Below are positions 16,061 through 27,201 of a DNA stretch of 64,000 nucleotides, one piece after another. The position numbers and the translations under genes are program-made. The notes under the pieces are model-generated. The model searched no databases, was not told the DNA's origin, and was given only the letters and a program-made list of their open reading frames with translations. Position 1 is the first letter of the stretch. Each line of letters starts with the position of its first letter. The stretch covers positions 7,510,885 through 7,574,884 of the forward strand of contig NC_133102.1 in assembly GCF_022965805.1 (NCBI RefSeq), given 5' to 3'. The DNA comes from Primulina eburnea (Eukaryota; Streptophyta; Magnoliopsida; Lamiales; Gesneriaceae).

Positions 16061-16866
16061 TGATTGCTTCCTCTTCGGTCTCTTTGCTGTCCATTCCCAA
16101 GAGTTACAACGGCTGAACCCTCAAAATCAATTTATTCTTTGTATTTATCATACGTGATTTGTTTTTGTTATTTATCCATAAGATATATAATCTTAGATTT
16201 GAATAGAGTCTTACTTCTAATAAACTATTGTTTCCATGTTTGTAGGATTTATTTTTATGGAAAGATAATGAGGTCAATATATGGAGATCTATATATATAT
16301 AATATTGGGAGAAGAAAGACGATCACTTTTGCAGACACGAGAGCTGCTGGAGTTTTTCTCTGAACCTACACAAAGTTCAGAGTTAAAGATTTTTATGTTG
16401 AAGAATTTGTGTGATTGATTCACATATACCGTGTTGCTGATTGGTGTTGATGACGCTCAAGAACAACACTGTGTGAAAGGTTGCGTGAAGAGTGGCTTCG
16501 TCTGATTTAAGCAATACGATTATTTTGGTTTAATGCATCTAGTATTTACATTGAGTTTTTGATACATTTTTAATTCCTTAGAGTGTCAAGGAATTTAGTT
16601 TTGTTATTCTCACTAGTATTATTTTGATGTAAACGATTTATATATTTTTCTATTAATTTTTTGCTATGAGCCTTTGCACAAGTATTTGTACTTGTGCATA
16701 AGTTAAATCTGATATCTATTTATTAAATTTATACTTGTGTGTCAATAATTAATTTCTGCTACATGTTGTGTGCTGGTTTTGACAACACCCGAGTACAAAA
16801 CTAACTTCTGATATACACAATTTAATTTATTTCCTGTTCGTTTATGATCAACAACTTCCTTTGAAG

Positions 16867-16877
16867 TGGTATCAGAG
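16867..16877 (+). other. Primer-binding site of a Ty1/copia element
   Basis: TGGTATCAGAG matches the common plant primer site complementary to the 3' end of initiator tRNA-Met. It lies just upstream of a copia-type gag. The preceding several hundred bases (perhaps from about 16.1 kb) would be the 5' LTR, but its start was not found. Confidence 0.6.
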
Positions 16878-17441
16878 ATAACTCTTGATATATTAAGTGA
16901 TTGATTATGGTTTACTGTTGTTTTTACATGAAATATAATGATAGCTCAATGAAAGCATTTGCTTCAAGTGTTTCCTTTAGATCATTGGTCTTGGATGGAT
17001 CGAATTATGCATTTTGTAAAATCAAAATGAGGATGTACATAAAATCCATCGAGGAAAGATCATGTTATCGTGTTCTAGACTGTTGGTCACCACCTAGAAT
17101 TGTTGATGCTGATGGTGACAGCCGAGTTAATATCTGAGGACTGAGAGTGCATGGTCTAATTATGAGGTTCAGACATCAAATTTCAACTCAAAAAGCCACT
17201 CAATGCCATCTTCACATCTGTTGATGTCAACATGTTCAGCTTTATTACCAACTGCATATCTGTCAAAGATGCTTGGGACATTTTCCAAAGACACTGTGAA
17301 GAATCAGAAAGTGTTCGTAGAACTAAACTGAGGATGCTGACCTCCAAATTTGAGAGCCTTAGGATGGAAGAAAATGAGACCATTTTTCAATATGATCGAA
17401 GACTTTGGGACACAGCTAATGAAGCTTTTAGTCTTGGTGAT

Positions 17442-18501
17442 TGTCACGCCCCGGGACGGGGGTTGGTTGACACCGGCGTTGCTCTCAAATTTACATTCGA
17501 AAACAACAAGTCTCAGAAGTACGAAATTCAGAAACCAGTCTTTTATTCATAAATACTGAATATTTCAATGTCTGATACAAACTCGAATAATTAATGTTTT
17601 ACAGCGGAAATGTAAAACAAACCAGACATCACAATGTCTTACAGACGCAGCGGAAAACAACATAAATAAAACTGAGAATTAACAATCTTCTTCACCAGCC
17701 CCAGAACTGGATCTGCTCCTCTTCTTCTAGCCTTTCTTCATCGTTCTTATCTGAGATGTTTTGGTGGGTGAGTGATATGGTTGTCACTCAGTAAGCGGGG
17801 GCGGGAATAACTCTCAGTTTTCGAAATCATTTTCATATAGAACAGTAATACGAAAATATACAGAAATTCTTGTTTTCATAACAGAAATCAGTATTCAGTG
17901 GTCAGAAATCAGTATTCAGTATTCAGTAATCGGAAATCAGAAGTTTATCAAATCAGCACTGAGCACGTTCGTGAATTTCATGGCTAAACTGATATCAGTC
18001 CCCTATATGTTCTCTCCTCTAAGGGGTGAGGCCAGTAATCAGTAATCAGTAATTTTCAGAATATATATTCCTACCATTAGTTCACTAAGTTTCAGTGCTT
18101 CAAAATCAGATATCAGAAATCAAGAGTATTTTGCTTTAAATCAGAAATCATTAAACAGGTTTCAATTTCAAGTGATAACTCAATATTTTGGTAAACCAAT
18201 TCAGATGTTTGAGGGTGATATTTATAGGTGAACTTCTGACTGTTAGCCTCCCAATTAAGGGTCATAATCTGACATTAACAATCTTTATTTCGTGTTAAAT
18301 GCTTCAGTTACAAGTCTAAGCTGAATTCGTAAAAGTCTGCTGCTTCCTCGCTCTTCTGCTGCTGCTGCTTTCTCACTCTTCTGCTGCTGCTGCTGGGAAA
18401 TACATGTCTGCTGGAAAAATACCAGCTTCTGAATAATATCTTCGGCTGGAAATTTTGCATTGCTTACTGAAATGCTTTTGCTGGAAATTCGGGTTCTCAC
18501 A
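17442..18501 (+). mobile_element. Solo LTR (TGTCACGCCCC type) in the copia gag
   Basis: It starts TGTCACGCCCCGGGACGGGG, ends GGGTTCTCACA, and is flanked by the 5-bp duplication GTGAT (17437-17441 and 18502-18506). TG...CA ends with a 5-bp duplication and no internal domain define a solo LTR of 1,060 bp. The TGTCACGCCCC start is common in Ty3/gypsy LTRs. It contains repeats of the type ATCAGTATTCAGT (about 17885-17945) and CTG runs (about 18355-18396). The orientation is not fixed by internal sequence. Confidence 0.85.
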
Positions 18502-18524
18502 GTGATACTTTGTCTAATGAAAGG

Positions 18525-21500
18525 TGTAGAGCCCAAAATCAGTATGCGTAAAAACCGTGCATTTATTTAATTTTTTAAATTAATTATTTAAGTTTAAAAT
18601 GATTTTAGAGATGCATGAATCATGAAATTGCATTATTTTAATTATTTATGTTTATTTGATGCACGTTAAAATGTTTTCTTGAGTTTATATTTCACGCGAA
18701 TATTTCGCATCTGTTCTTCCAACTCCCAAGTAGCTTCTCTTTCGACGTGGTTGGACCATTGTACCCTGACATATGGAATAGTTCGTCGCCTCAGTACTTG
18801 GTCTTTGTGATCGACAATTCGAATCGGAATTTCTTCAAATTTCAGCTCTTCATTTAGATTGCTCTCAACCAGAAGTGGTCCAGCTTCCAAAATGTGACTT
18901 GGATCAGAAATATATCTCCTCAGCTGCGAGACGTGGAATACATTGTGAAATCTTGACATGTCAGGTGGAAGTGCTAGTCCATAAGCAAGTGTTCCCACTT
19001 TCTCAAGAATTTCAAATGGTCCGACGTATCTGGGATTCAGTTTCTCAGCCTTATTGAATCGAATTACACCCTTCATGGGTGACACTTTCACATATGCCTT
19101 CTCTCCAACTTCAAAATCCACGGGCCTTCTTTTCATGTCCGCCCAGCTTTTCTGTCGATCTTGTGCAGCTTTTAGTCTCTCTTTGATCATCGCAACTTTA
19201 TCCACTGTTTCTTGGATCAGTTCGGGTCCAACGATGGCTTTTTCCCCTACTTCATCCCAATACAGTGGTGATCGAAACTTTCGTCCATACAGAGCTTCGT
19301 ATGGTGTCATTCCAGTACTACTGTGGTAACTATTATTGTACGCAAATTCGATTAAGGACAGATGTTCGCTCCAATTACCACTGAAGTCTAGAGCACATGC
19401 TCTCAGCATATCTTCTAGAGTTTGAATGGTCCTCTTAGTTTGGCCGTCGGTTTGAGGGTGATAAGCCGTACTAAGAGTAACCTTAGTTCCCATAGCTTGT
19501 TGAAAGCTCTTCCAAAATCGAGATGTAAATCTAGGATCTCTGTCTGATAGTATGCTAGCTGGTACTCAATATAATCGCACGATCTCTTTCATGTACAAGG
19601 TTGCTAGCTTGTACAGATTATAGTTCGTACGTACGGGTAAGAAATGCGCAGATTTTGTGAGTCTATCTACGATTACCCATATTCCATCATGACTTTGTCT
19701 AGACTTGGGTAACCCAACTACAAAATCCATGGAAATATGTTCCCATTTCCATTCCGGGATTTCTAAGGGTTGAAGAAGTCCACCAGGTTTCTGGTGCTCT
19801 GCTTTGACTTGTTGGCACACGTGACATTTAGAAACGAATGTTGCCACGTCCCTCTTCATTCCACTCCACCAGAAATTTTTCTTCAAGTCTCTGTACATTT
19901 TGGTACTGCCAGGATGAACTGAAAATTTTGACTTATGTGCTTCAGACATTACTTCTTGTCGGAGGTTATCGATGTCTGGTACACATAACCGTCCTTTCAT
20001 CCACAAGATTCTTTGTTGTCCGTCTCGAAATCTGGTGATTTTCCTTCTTTGGCTTGCTCTTTCAGTTTTACCAAAGCGGAATCTCTATCTTGGCTTATCT
20101 TGATTGTCTCTCGAAGACAAGGTTGTGCTGAAAGTGATGTCAGGATTACCTTACTCATATTCTTTCGACTTAAAGCATCTGCTATCTTGTTGACTTTGTC
20201 TGGATGGTAGCTTATCGTCAAGTCGTTATCCTTTATGAGTTCAATCCACCGTCTTTGTCTCATATTTAGTTCCTTTGAGTGAACAAATATTTAAGACTTT
20301 GGTGATCGGTGAAAATCTCACACTTGGCTCCATAAAGATAATGTCTCCAAATCTTTAGTGCGAATACTACTGCAGCTAGTTCGAGGTCATGCGTTGGGTA
20401 ATTTTGTTCATACGGCTTCAACTGCCTTGATGCGTATGCAATCACGCTTCCCTCTTGCATGAGTACACATCCTAAACCTCCTTTAGATGCATCACTGTAG
20501 ATGGTGAAGTCTTTACCTTCAGTCGGCAATACCAACACTGGCGCAGATGTAAGCTTCTTCTTCAAAGTCTCGAAGCTTTGCTCACATTTTTCACTCCATT
20601 GAAACTTAGAGTTCTTCTGTGTGAGCTTGGTGAGAGGTATGGCTATTGAGGAAAATCCTTCAACAAATTTTCGGTAATAGCTTGCTAGTCCCAAGAAACT
20701 TCGAATTTCGGTCGCATTCGTTGGTCTGGGCCAATCTGAGATTGCCTCTACTTTCTTTGGGTCCACAGAGACTCCTGCTGCTGATATTATGTGTCCCAAG
20801 AATGCGACGCTCTCTAGCCAGAATTCGCATTTCTTGAACTTGGCGTATAGTTCCTTTTCTCTCAGCTTCTGGATGGTGAGACGAAGATGTTCTTTGTGGT
20901 CTTCTTCACTTGACGAATATACTAGAATGTCGTCGATGAATACTACAAAAAACTTTTCAAGAAATGGTTTAAATACTCTGTTCATCATATCCATGAATAC
21001 TGCCGGAGCGTTTGTTAATCCGAACGGCATCACTGTGAACTCATATTGTCCGTACCTTGTTCTGAAGGCTGTCTTTGGAATATCATCTGATTTGACCTTC
21101 AATTGGTGGTAGCCTGACCTTAAGTCGAGCTTGGAAAAGACTGAAGCTCCTTTGAGTTGGTCAAACAAGTCATCAATTCTTGGAAGCGGATACATGTTTT
21201 TAATTTTGATCTTGTTCAGCTCTCTGTAATCGATACGCATCCTCATACTTCCGTCCTTCTTCTTTACAAATAGGACAGGAGCTCCCCACGGAGATGCGCT
21301 TGGTCGGATTTGCTTCTTGTTCAACAACTCTTGAAGTTGCTCTTTGAGTTCTTTCAACTCTGCTGGAGCCATACGGTATGGTGCTTTTGAGATTGGTGTA
21401 GCATTGGGCATTAAGTTAATCTCAAATTCCACTTCGCGATCGGGAAGTTCGCCAGGGAGTTCTTCAGGAAAGACATCCGGAAATTCTTGTACTACTAGAA

Positions 21501-22862
21501 TCTCTTCAAGCGTAAGTGTGGTTTCTTTCTTTACCTCGCTTAACATAGCTAGGTAAACTTCTTCTCCACTTTTCATGGCTGTCCAAGTTTGAGAAGCAGA
21601 AAGAAGAGTCTTTCGTTCTTTGGTCTTGCCATGGAATAAAAGTTTCTCTTGGTGTGGAGTTTGGATGGTTACCGTCTTTCCATGACAGTCTACTAAGGCA
21701 TGATTCTTGGCTAACCAATCCATTCCAAGAATTACGTTGAATTCCACCATGTTTAGTTGAATCAGGTTTGCCTTGAAATTCTGATCTTCTATGAGAACAC
21801 TAATATCCCGATATAGAGTGCGAGTTTCTAAAATTCGATTTGCAGGAGTGGCTACTCTATATGGTTCTTCTAAGTTATCAGGCTTAGCTCCTAACTTCTT
21901 GACAAATCTCTTAGACATGAATGAATGCGTAGCACCACAATCAAATAACACATAAGCAGGTATATTATCGATTAGAATGGTACCGGCTACGACATCATTC
22001 GAGATGTCAGCCTCTTGTTGAGTGATAGCATAGACTCGAGCATTTGGTTTGTTCTCCCTAGGCTTGTTTGGAGTTGTTCCGCCCGCTGGACCATCTCTTG
22101 GATCTGGAAAAGGACATTGAGCAATGCGGTGGCCCATCTTTCCACAACGGAAACAAGATCCAGAATTCTTACGGCATTCACCAGTATGATTGAATCGACA
22201 ATTTTGGCACTTGACTCCCTCTTTGCTTATTGGAGAAGAAGTGGTTCCTTTAGCTGGATCACTGGTGAATTGGTTACTTGAAAACATAGGCCTCTTGAAT
22301 TGCTGGCCCGATTGGTACTGGCTTGGCTGAGGACGTTTGAGTTTGTTCTCGTCTTCACGCCTCTTGATGTCATTCTCAGCCCTGATGGCGGCTCCCATCA
22401 ATTCATCAAAACTATTGGGCTCGATAATGGCAAGGACAGATTGAATACGGCTGTTCAATCCCTTCTTGAAGCGATGCATCTTCAAGGCCTCGTCTCCCAT
22501 GATGGTTGGGGAGTAAGTTCCCAATGAGTGAAACTTAGATGAATACTCCACCACACTCATGTTTGGTTCTTGAACCAAGCTTTCAAATTCTGACAGCTTT
22601 TGCACTCGAACTGCTGTCGGAAAGTACTGCCGACACTCATATTCAATCACTATGATTTATGCATGTTCAATCACTATGATTTTCAGGAGTGGTGTTTTCA
22701 ATGTTTAAACCTTTACTTGTCGCAATTGCTTGTAGTTGTTTTATTCAAAATATTTTAGACTAGCAAATATTTATTAACGATATGTTTGATAATTTTTACT
22801 TATTTAAGAAAATTTTTATTTTTCCGCAAATTTAAAGTAGTTAAAAAGTACGGTACGTTACA
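18525..22862 (-). mobile_element. Ty3/gypsy chromovirus (Tekay/Del-like), internally deleted
   Basis: It is bounded by the 5-bp duplication AAAGG (18520-18524 and 22863-22867). Read on the minus strand it begins TGTAACGTACCG and ends GGGCTCTACA, so outer LTR edges survive. However, only about 210 bp precede the gag frame and about 140 bp follow the pol stop. Full LTRs and the gag N-terminus are therefore missing through internal deletion. It sits in the copia gag fragment 18 bp beyond the solo LTR's duplication. Confidence 0.8.
18666..22650 (-). pseudogene. Ty3/gypsy gag-pol polyprotein, broken
   Basis: Decayed polyprotein of the element above. In order: C-terminal part of gag; zinc knuckle [14 protein letters not shown]; aspartic protease with [10 protein letters not shown], where the usual DSG is DCG; reverse transcriptase with [11 protein letters not shown]; RNase H ([13 protein letters not shown]); integrase zinc-finger and core ([24 protein letters not shown]); and a chromodomain-like tail ([10 protein letters not shown]). 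Lesions: a frameshift at about 20275 after SLKYLFTQ, another at about 20005, and an in-frame TGA at about 19562-19564. The chromodomain and domain order indicate a chromovirus, probably the Tekay/Del clade. Not expressed as one protein. Confidence 0.9.
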
Positions 22863-23229
22863 AAAGGCTTGTCAGCAAGGTACTGAGATCCCTTCTGAAA
22901 TTGTTTAACATAAACATATGTGCCATTGATGAGTCAAAGGATATATTTACATTGAATCTCGAAGGTTTGATAAGCTCCCTCAGGACATTTAAAATGAATT
23001 TAGATCTACAAAGAAGAGATAAGGGGAAAGTCATTGCATTGTAAGCTATTGATGACTCCTTCAACAATCTAATTCAGGAAGCAAATGAATTTGATATCAT
23101 TGAGGAGTCGATCTCATTTATTACTAAGAAGTTCGTTGATTACTTGAAGAGGATGAGAGACAAGAAGAAAATTATGCAACTGCTGAAACTTTCTTTTGGT
23201 CCTTCTGACAGAAATAAAGAGTGTTAATA

Positions 23230-23359
23230 ATTTTGTGGGTAGTTGGATGAGACTGGATGGAGTGCATGGGGTGGCTCAAGGGTTTGATCGGTGAAGAAGG
23301 TGGTGGCACCGCCGTGGTTTGTCCCCATTTCCGCCAGAAGGTAGTGCAAGGGTTGACTT
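23230..23359 (-). pseudogene. Truncated copy of the DC1 gene 5' end
   Basis: This 130-bp stretch aligns closely with 27091-27232, the 5' UTR and first 37 or so codons of the DC1-domain gene. Shared words include TTTTGTGGGTAGTTGGATG, TTTGATCGGT, AAGAAGGTGGTGGC and GGGTTGACTT. A deletion of about 11-12 bases just after the start codon region destroys the frame. It has the same orientation as the parent gene and abuts the broken copia gag. It is a displaced fragment, not a gene. Confidence 0.8.
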
Positions 23360-23898
23360 ATTATAAGATCGTGCAGGCAATTATATAAATTCCTAAAGAA
23401 TGTCGAAAAATATGATCCAACTATATATTGAAATATTATTTAAGACTTTTTATTTTACGAGTAGATGATTATGATATACTTCATCGGAATAAGAGTAATT
23501 TAATACTACAAATTAACAATTAATCATATTGTCGCATTCATAATTTATTTGGTGTGTGAAAAAACAAATTTACAAAAAACAATTTGTATAAATACATCGA
23601 GTATTCGAGTCACGTTAGAACTAAATTCATATATGTTGTTCATTCCAAACAATTATATAATATAATAATAATAATCTTTACATTTATAATAATGATAATA
23701 ATCTTTACATTTATAATAATTCCTTTTATGTGTGTGTCCTGTCAATAAAATTTATGTTGGTAGTATAAATGAGAACAAAGAGGCAATGAAATATTTAAAA
23801 TATTTAATTTATATTTGGAAGAATAAATTAAAAAATTAGTTTATTTATTAAAGCAATGTAAAGTTTAGTATTCAAGTTCCCAGCATTTACTCAAGAAT
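23360..23898. other. Intergenic, AT-rich
   Basis: No gene. At about 23665-23720 a unit containing TAATAATCTTTACATTTATA is present twice in tandem. Confidence 0.5.
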
Positions 23899-24052
23899 GA
23901 CAAAAACTTATGTGAGACGGTTTCATGAGTTGTATTTTTTAGACGGATATCTTATTTAGGACATCAATGAAAAAATATTATTTTTTATGCTAAGAGTATT
24001 ATTTTTTATTGTGAATATCGGTAGAGTTAACCCTCTCACAAGAGACCTACTC
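23899..24052 (+). mobile_element. Mutator-type MITE, copy 3
   Basis: It starts GACAAAAACTTATGTGAGAC and ends GAGACCTACTC, flanked by CTCAAGAAT (23890-23898) and CTCAAGAAA (24053-24061), a 9-bp duplication with one mismatch. Confidence 0.8.
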
Positions 24053-24850
24053 CTCAAGAAATACGTTTACGACGCGGACTTGAAATATCGTTATTGTTTT
24101 ATAATTATAGTAACAGAAACGTATATAATATTTGAGTTTTACAATAACCAAGATTCTAATATAATTTGTATGATGTTGACTCATAGGAAAATATACGATT
24201 ACAATCTTGTTAGGCCTACATTCCACATTCCATGATTCTCTTTCTATTCGGAGTCCCGTATTCATATATTTGGAAATTACAATAAATAGAAAAAATTAGA
24301 ATTTAAATCATTAAAGACTTAATTAGATAATAAACTGCTTATATATTTATAAAAGTCAAATACTGATTTATTAGTGCAATAATTCAATATGAAATTATAT
24401 GTATCAGTAGTCATGTAACGCAACAAAACGTCACGACAAGTGAACTGCGTGATTATTCAGGACTCTTAAGTCATATCGTGGGCTAAAGAGGTGGTTCCCA
24501 CCAATATCTAGCATAGAACTTTTCCCCTCAATTTAAGTTGTATCCATACAATCGATCATTTACAAACCAAGGTGAACTCACGTTTCTAAACCGAATTCAT
24601 GTTATTCAGATAAACCACGTACCTAGATTAAATATGTTGTTCGTTGGACTCACATAAAAGGAACAAACTATGTTGTCTAGTGGAATAGCAATCTAGTACA
24701 TATATTGTTGTCCAGGGCTTCGGTCATTCATTCAGTTATTTATTCATTCAATCAATAGTCGATCGGTAACAGTCATGAGCCAATAATTCTAGAAATTCAA
24801 ATATGCGGAATTATATTGTCGATAAAATGCGAAATGCAGAATATATGATG

Positions 24851-24852
<2 letters not shown>

Positions 24853-24904
<52 letters not shown>
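24853..24904. repeat. (TA)n microsatellite
   Basis: An uninterrupted dinucleotide run of about 50 bp. Confidence 0.97.
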
Positions 24905-24909
<5 letters not shown>

Positions 24910-25484
24910 AAAACAAATTGAAAATTGATGAAGGCCGTCGAGAACGACAAATCGAGGCAGTGCGTGAGCTTCACGCACCGGTGTGTCGGCCCGTGTGGTA
25001 GCTCCGATAGCCACGCGTGGCTGAAATCTTCACCGTGAATTTGTCTCTTACTGAGCTCAAATTCTTTAATACAAAATTTTTCAAATAATAAGTCGATTTA
25101 CACCAGATTTTGATTTTATGAAATGAGAAACTTGGTAGTTTTGTGCCGAAAAAGCTATACGTACGGCGACTTTCCGAACAATCAACCAGAATATATATAA
25201 ACTAATAAAAAATTTGAACAAATTTTCTTCGGTTTCCGTTATCCGAATCGATCCTGAAACAGGTGAAATCGAAGCATAGAGCTCCATATTGGAAATGAAT
25301 TTTTGGGTTGGTTTCTTGAACACCTCAGCTCGGTTTAGATTTTGTTGGGGGAAGTTGGCTCAAGATCTTAATACATCTCCCAACAAAAGATATTTTTTGG
25401 GTAAGGAAAGGTTTGATTATTGAAATTTCAGAAATGTTGAAGAATTTTTATTTTATTTTTCCCAAAATTTTCTCAATTTTTGCC

Positions 25485-25526
25485 ATTATTAGTAGAGATA
25501 ATATTAATATTATCTCTACTAATAAT
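25485..25526. repeat. Perfect 42-bp palindrome
   Basis: Two 21-base arms meet without a spacer at 25505/25506. The left arm contains TTATTAGTAGAGATAATATT and the right arm is its exact complement. The function is unknown; it could be a foldback remnant or a cruciform-prone site. Confidence 0.9.
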
Positions 25527-25596
25527 ATATAATAATAATTTTTGGTTTGAGAAAATATCTGAATTCATCATCGTCTTGACATATTAATATTTTTGA

Positions 25597-25765
25597 AACG
25601 GGGATGGGGACGGGGATGGGAAGTTGATCCCCGAAGTTTCAGATTTGGGGATTCCCCGAACCCGAAAAAACGGGGATCAGGACGGGGATGGGGTGGGGAT
25701 AAAATTCGGGATGGAGATGGTAATGGTAAACCCGTCCCTGCCCCGACTCATTATCATCCCTAATT
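25597..25765 (-). repeat. G-rich dispersed repeat with G4 motif
   Basis: Repeated GGGGATGGGGACGGGG words, then CCCGAACCCGAAAAAACGGGG, ending near CATCCCTAA. Read on the minus strand it begins TTAGGGATGATAATGAGTCG, like the ends of hAT-type elements. The other end and a target duplication were not found, so this is only a probable transposon piece. Confidence 0.4.
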
Positions 25766-26280
25766 GTGGATGCTCTAAGCAAAAATGAGAGAGGTACGTG
25801 AGTCACCACACACAGCCCAATGTTGTCATAACACCTATTGTCTATTATTTTGATATAATTAATGATCTCATGTATGATAAATCAACAATTTTTAATATCA
25901 TGTCAGTATTTTTTATAATATGTTCACATTTTTTAGTGTCACACTAATAATTAAATCAAAATAATCGAAATTTAAAAACTACGGCACTAAAACCAAAATT
26001 TCCGAAACTCAAAATTAAAGAAGGTAATGGGAAAAAAAAACATTTTTCCAATCCTAAATAAAAAAGAGAGTACATGAAAAGTTGGAACGTATATAATAGA
26101 ACACTTGCTGAAAAATGAACATTTATATTGATGAACGAAAGAGTTCTTTTTTTTTTTTTCTATGATCAAAACCATAGTTTTTACTGAAAATTTTAAAAAT
26201 AAAAATCATTATTTTGCCTCGAAAATCCTTAAAACATACATAAAGAATAACGAAAACAGTACCAACACAAGAATTCCAAA

Positions 26281-27201
26281 TTAATATGAAGATACATCAC
26301 CGGACGAGGCTCCGGCATCGCCGCCTCCAACATCACCCGCACCGATGACTTCTTGAACGGCAGTCACCGCCACCTGCTGCATCACCCCTTCCACCACTCC
26401 ACCCATCGCAGCCATCAACAAATTGCTTCCAAAACCACCTCCAATCGGCTGCTGATTGTTCTGCATCAAGTGTTGATTTGACGGAACAGGTCCATTGAAT
26501 CCACCCGGATTTACTGGGCCCTGGAACTGGTTAAACCCATGGTGACTGGGGATCCCACCGGTACTTGCGCTGTGCATCAGTTGACTATGATAATGAGAAG
26601 TATTTGAACTTGGTAGCGCGTGGTGGTGCTGCAGAATCTGCAGCTGAGATGCCGTACAGTCCATATGAACATCAAACTGGCATGAATCACATCGGTATAG
26701 CCACTGCTTCTCCCCGATCAAGCGACAAATATCGCACGAGAATCCCTTGGAATTAGCGTAAGGAGTTTGAAACGTGAGATTGAGATCGCAGGGATGGGCT
26801 CGGTGTCTGATCTTGAGTGGCTTGATAGAACAGCGGACATGGAGATCATAACTGCAGTGGCTGCAGTGGTAGCTCCAGCCGTCTCCAAAGCGGCTACAGG
26901 CGTCGCAGCTGAATAAACCTCCGGGATAGGAGGACTTTGTGATGAGGGAGAGGTTGCAGCCGCCGTGGGCGGGGTGGGTGATGAGCTTCGGGAGCTGAGC
27001 ACATGATTGGTGGAGGATGAAGTTGCAGGGTGGGCATGTGTACATCATCCCGCTGGATGGAAGTTTGCAGGCTGAACAAAGGCCGGCGAGATTTTGTGGG
27101 TAGTTGGATGGGAGTGGATGGAGGTCATGGGGGTGGCTGAAGTGTTTGATCGGTAAAGAAGGTGGTGGCGCCGCCGTGGTTTGGTGGGTCACTCTCCCCA
27201 T
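26281..27201 (-). CDS. DC1-domain (C1-like zinc-binding) protein, single exon
   Basis: A 306-aa protein of the plant Cys/His-rich C1 family, whose members bind zinc and often act in stress or hormone signalling; the specific role is not predictable. Three C1-like modules are visible at residues about 20-70 (HPHDL...CSAC...CPPC...HQSC), 76-126 (CDAC...CSHC...HVRC) and 133-184 (CDIC...CDSC...HMDC). The tail from about 190 is His/Asn/Gly-rich with a hydrophobic stretch (SNLLMAAMGGVVEG) and ends SSGDVSSY. The start ATG is followed by GRVTHQT. Single-exon structure is normal for the family. The frame is intact. A broken copy of its 5' end lies at 23230-23359. Confidence 0.88.
   Translation of the reverse strand: MGRVTHQTTAAPPPSLPIKHFSHPHDLHPLPSNYPQNLAGLCSACKLPSSGMMYTCPPCNFILHQSCAQLPKLITHPAHGGCNLSLITKSSYPGGLFSCDACSRFGDGWSYHCSHCSYDLHVRCSIKPLKIRHRAHPCDLNLTFQTPYANSKGFSCDICRLIGEKQWLYRCDSCQFDVHMDCTASQLQILQHHHALPSSNTSHYHSQLMHSASTGGIPSHHGFNQFQGPVNPGGFNGPVPSNQHLMQNNQQPIGGGFGSNLLMAAMGGVVEGVMQQVAVTAVQEVIGAGDVGGGDAGASSGDVSSY

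Larger units (their letters stand above)
16901..23226 (+). pseudogene. Ty1/copia gag fragment split by two insertions
   Basis: Copia-type gag polypeptide (UBN2 type), not functional. Segments are 16901-17441, 18507-18524 and 22868-about 23226. The first contains GSNYAFCKIKMRMYIKS and, after frameshifts, DAWDIFQRHCEESESV. Leaving out the two inserted elements, codon reading resumes exactly: GGTGAT, then ACTTTGTCTAATGAAAGG, then CTTGTCAGCAAG, giving LVSKVLRSLLKLF and later LISSLRTFKMNL, the expected order of a copia gag. A stop (23041-23043) and the frameshifts show decay. No zinc knuckle or pol domain follows; it stops next to the DC1 fragment at 23230. Confidence 0.75.
24062..26280. other. 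Intergenic repeats; LTR-like patch, palindrome and G-rich block
   Basis: No host gene. About 24410-25390 is more complex sequence with a GC-rich stretch near 24930-25025 (GTGTGTCGGCCCGTGTGG), plausibly a decayed LTR, but no flanking duplication was found. It holds a (TA)n run at 24853-24904. A 42-bp perfect palindrome lies at 25485-25526. A G-rich repeat lies at about 25597-25765 and ends CATCCCTAA. The last part is the 3' flank of the DC1 gene. Confidence 0.45.

Noticed and set aside
15834..16100. Frame with poly-asparagine on the minus strand
   Set aside because: It is produced by the (ATT)n microsatellite.
24413..25390. Possible solo LTR (TGTAACGCAAC ... CTCCCAACA)
   Set aside because: No 5-bp flanking duplication could be found and both ends are uncertain, so it is mentioned only as an LTR-like patch.
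26565..27079. Other frames overlapping the DC1 gene
   Set aside because: They are shadows of the DC1 coding sequence; they lack the Cys/His spacing that defines the real frame.
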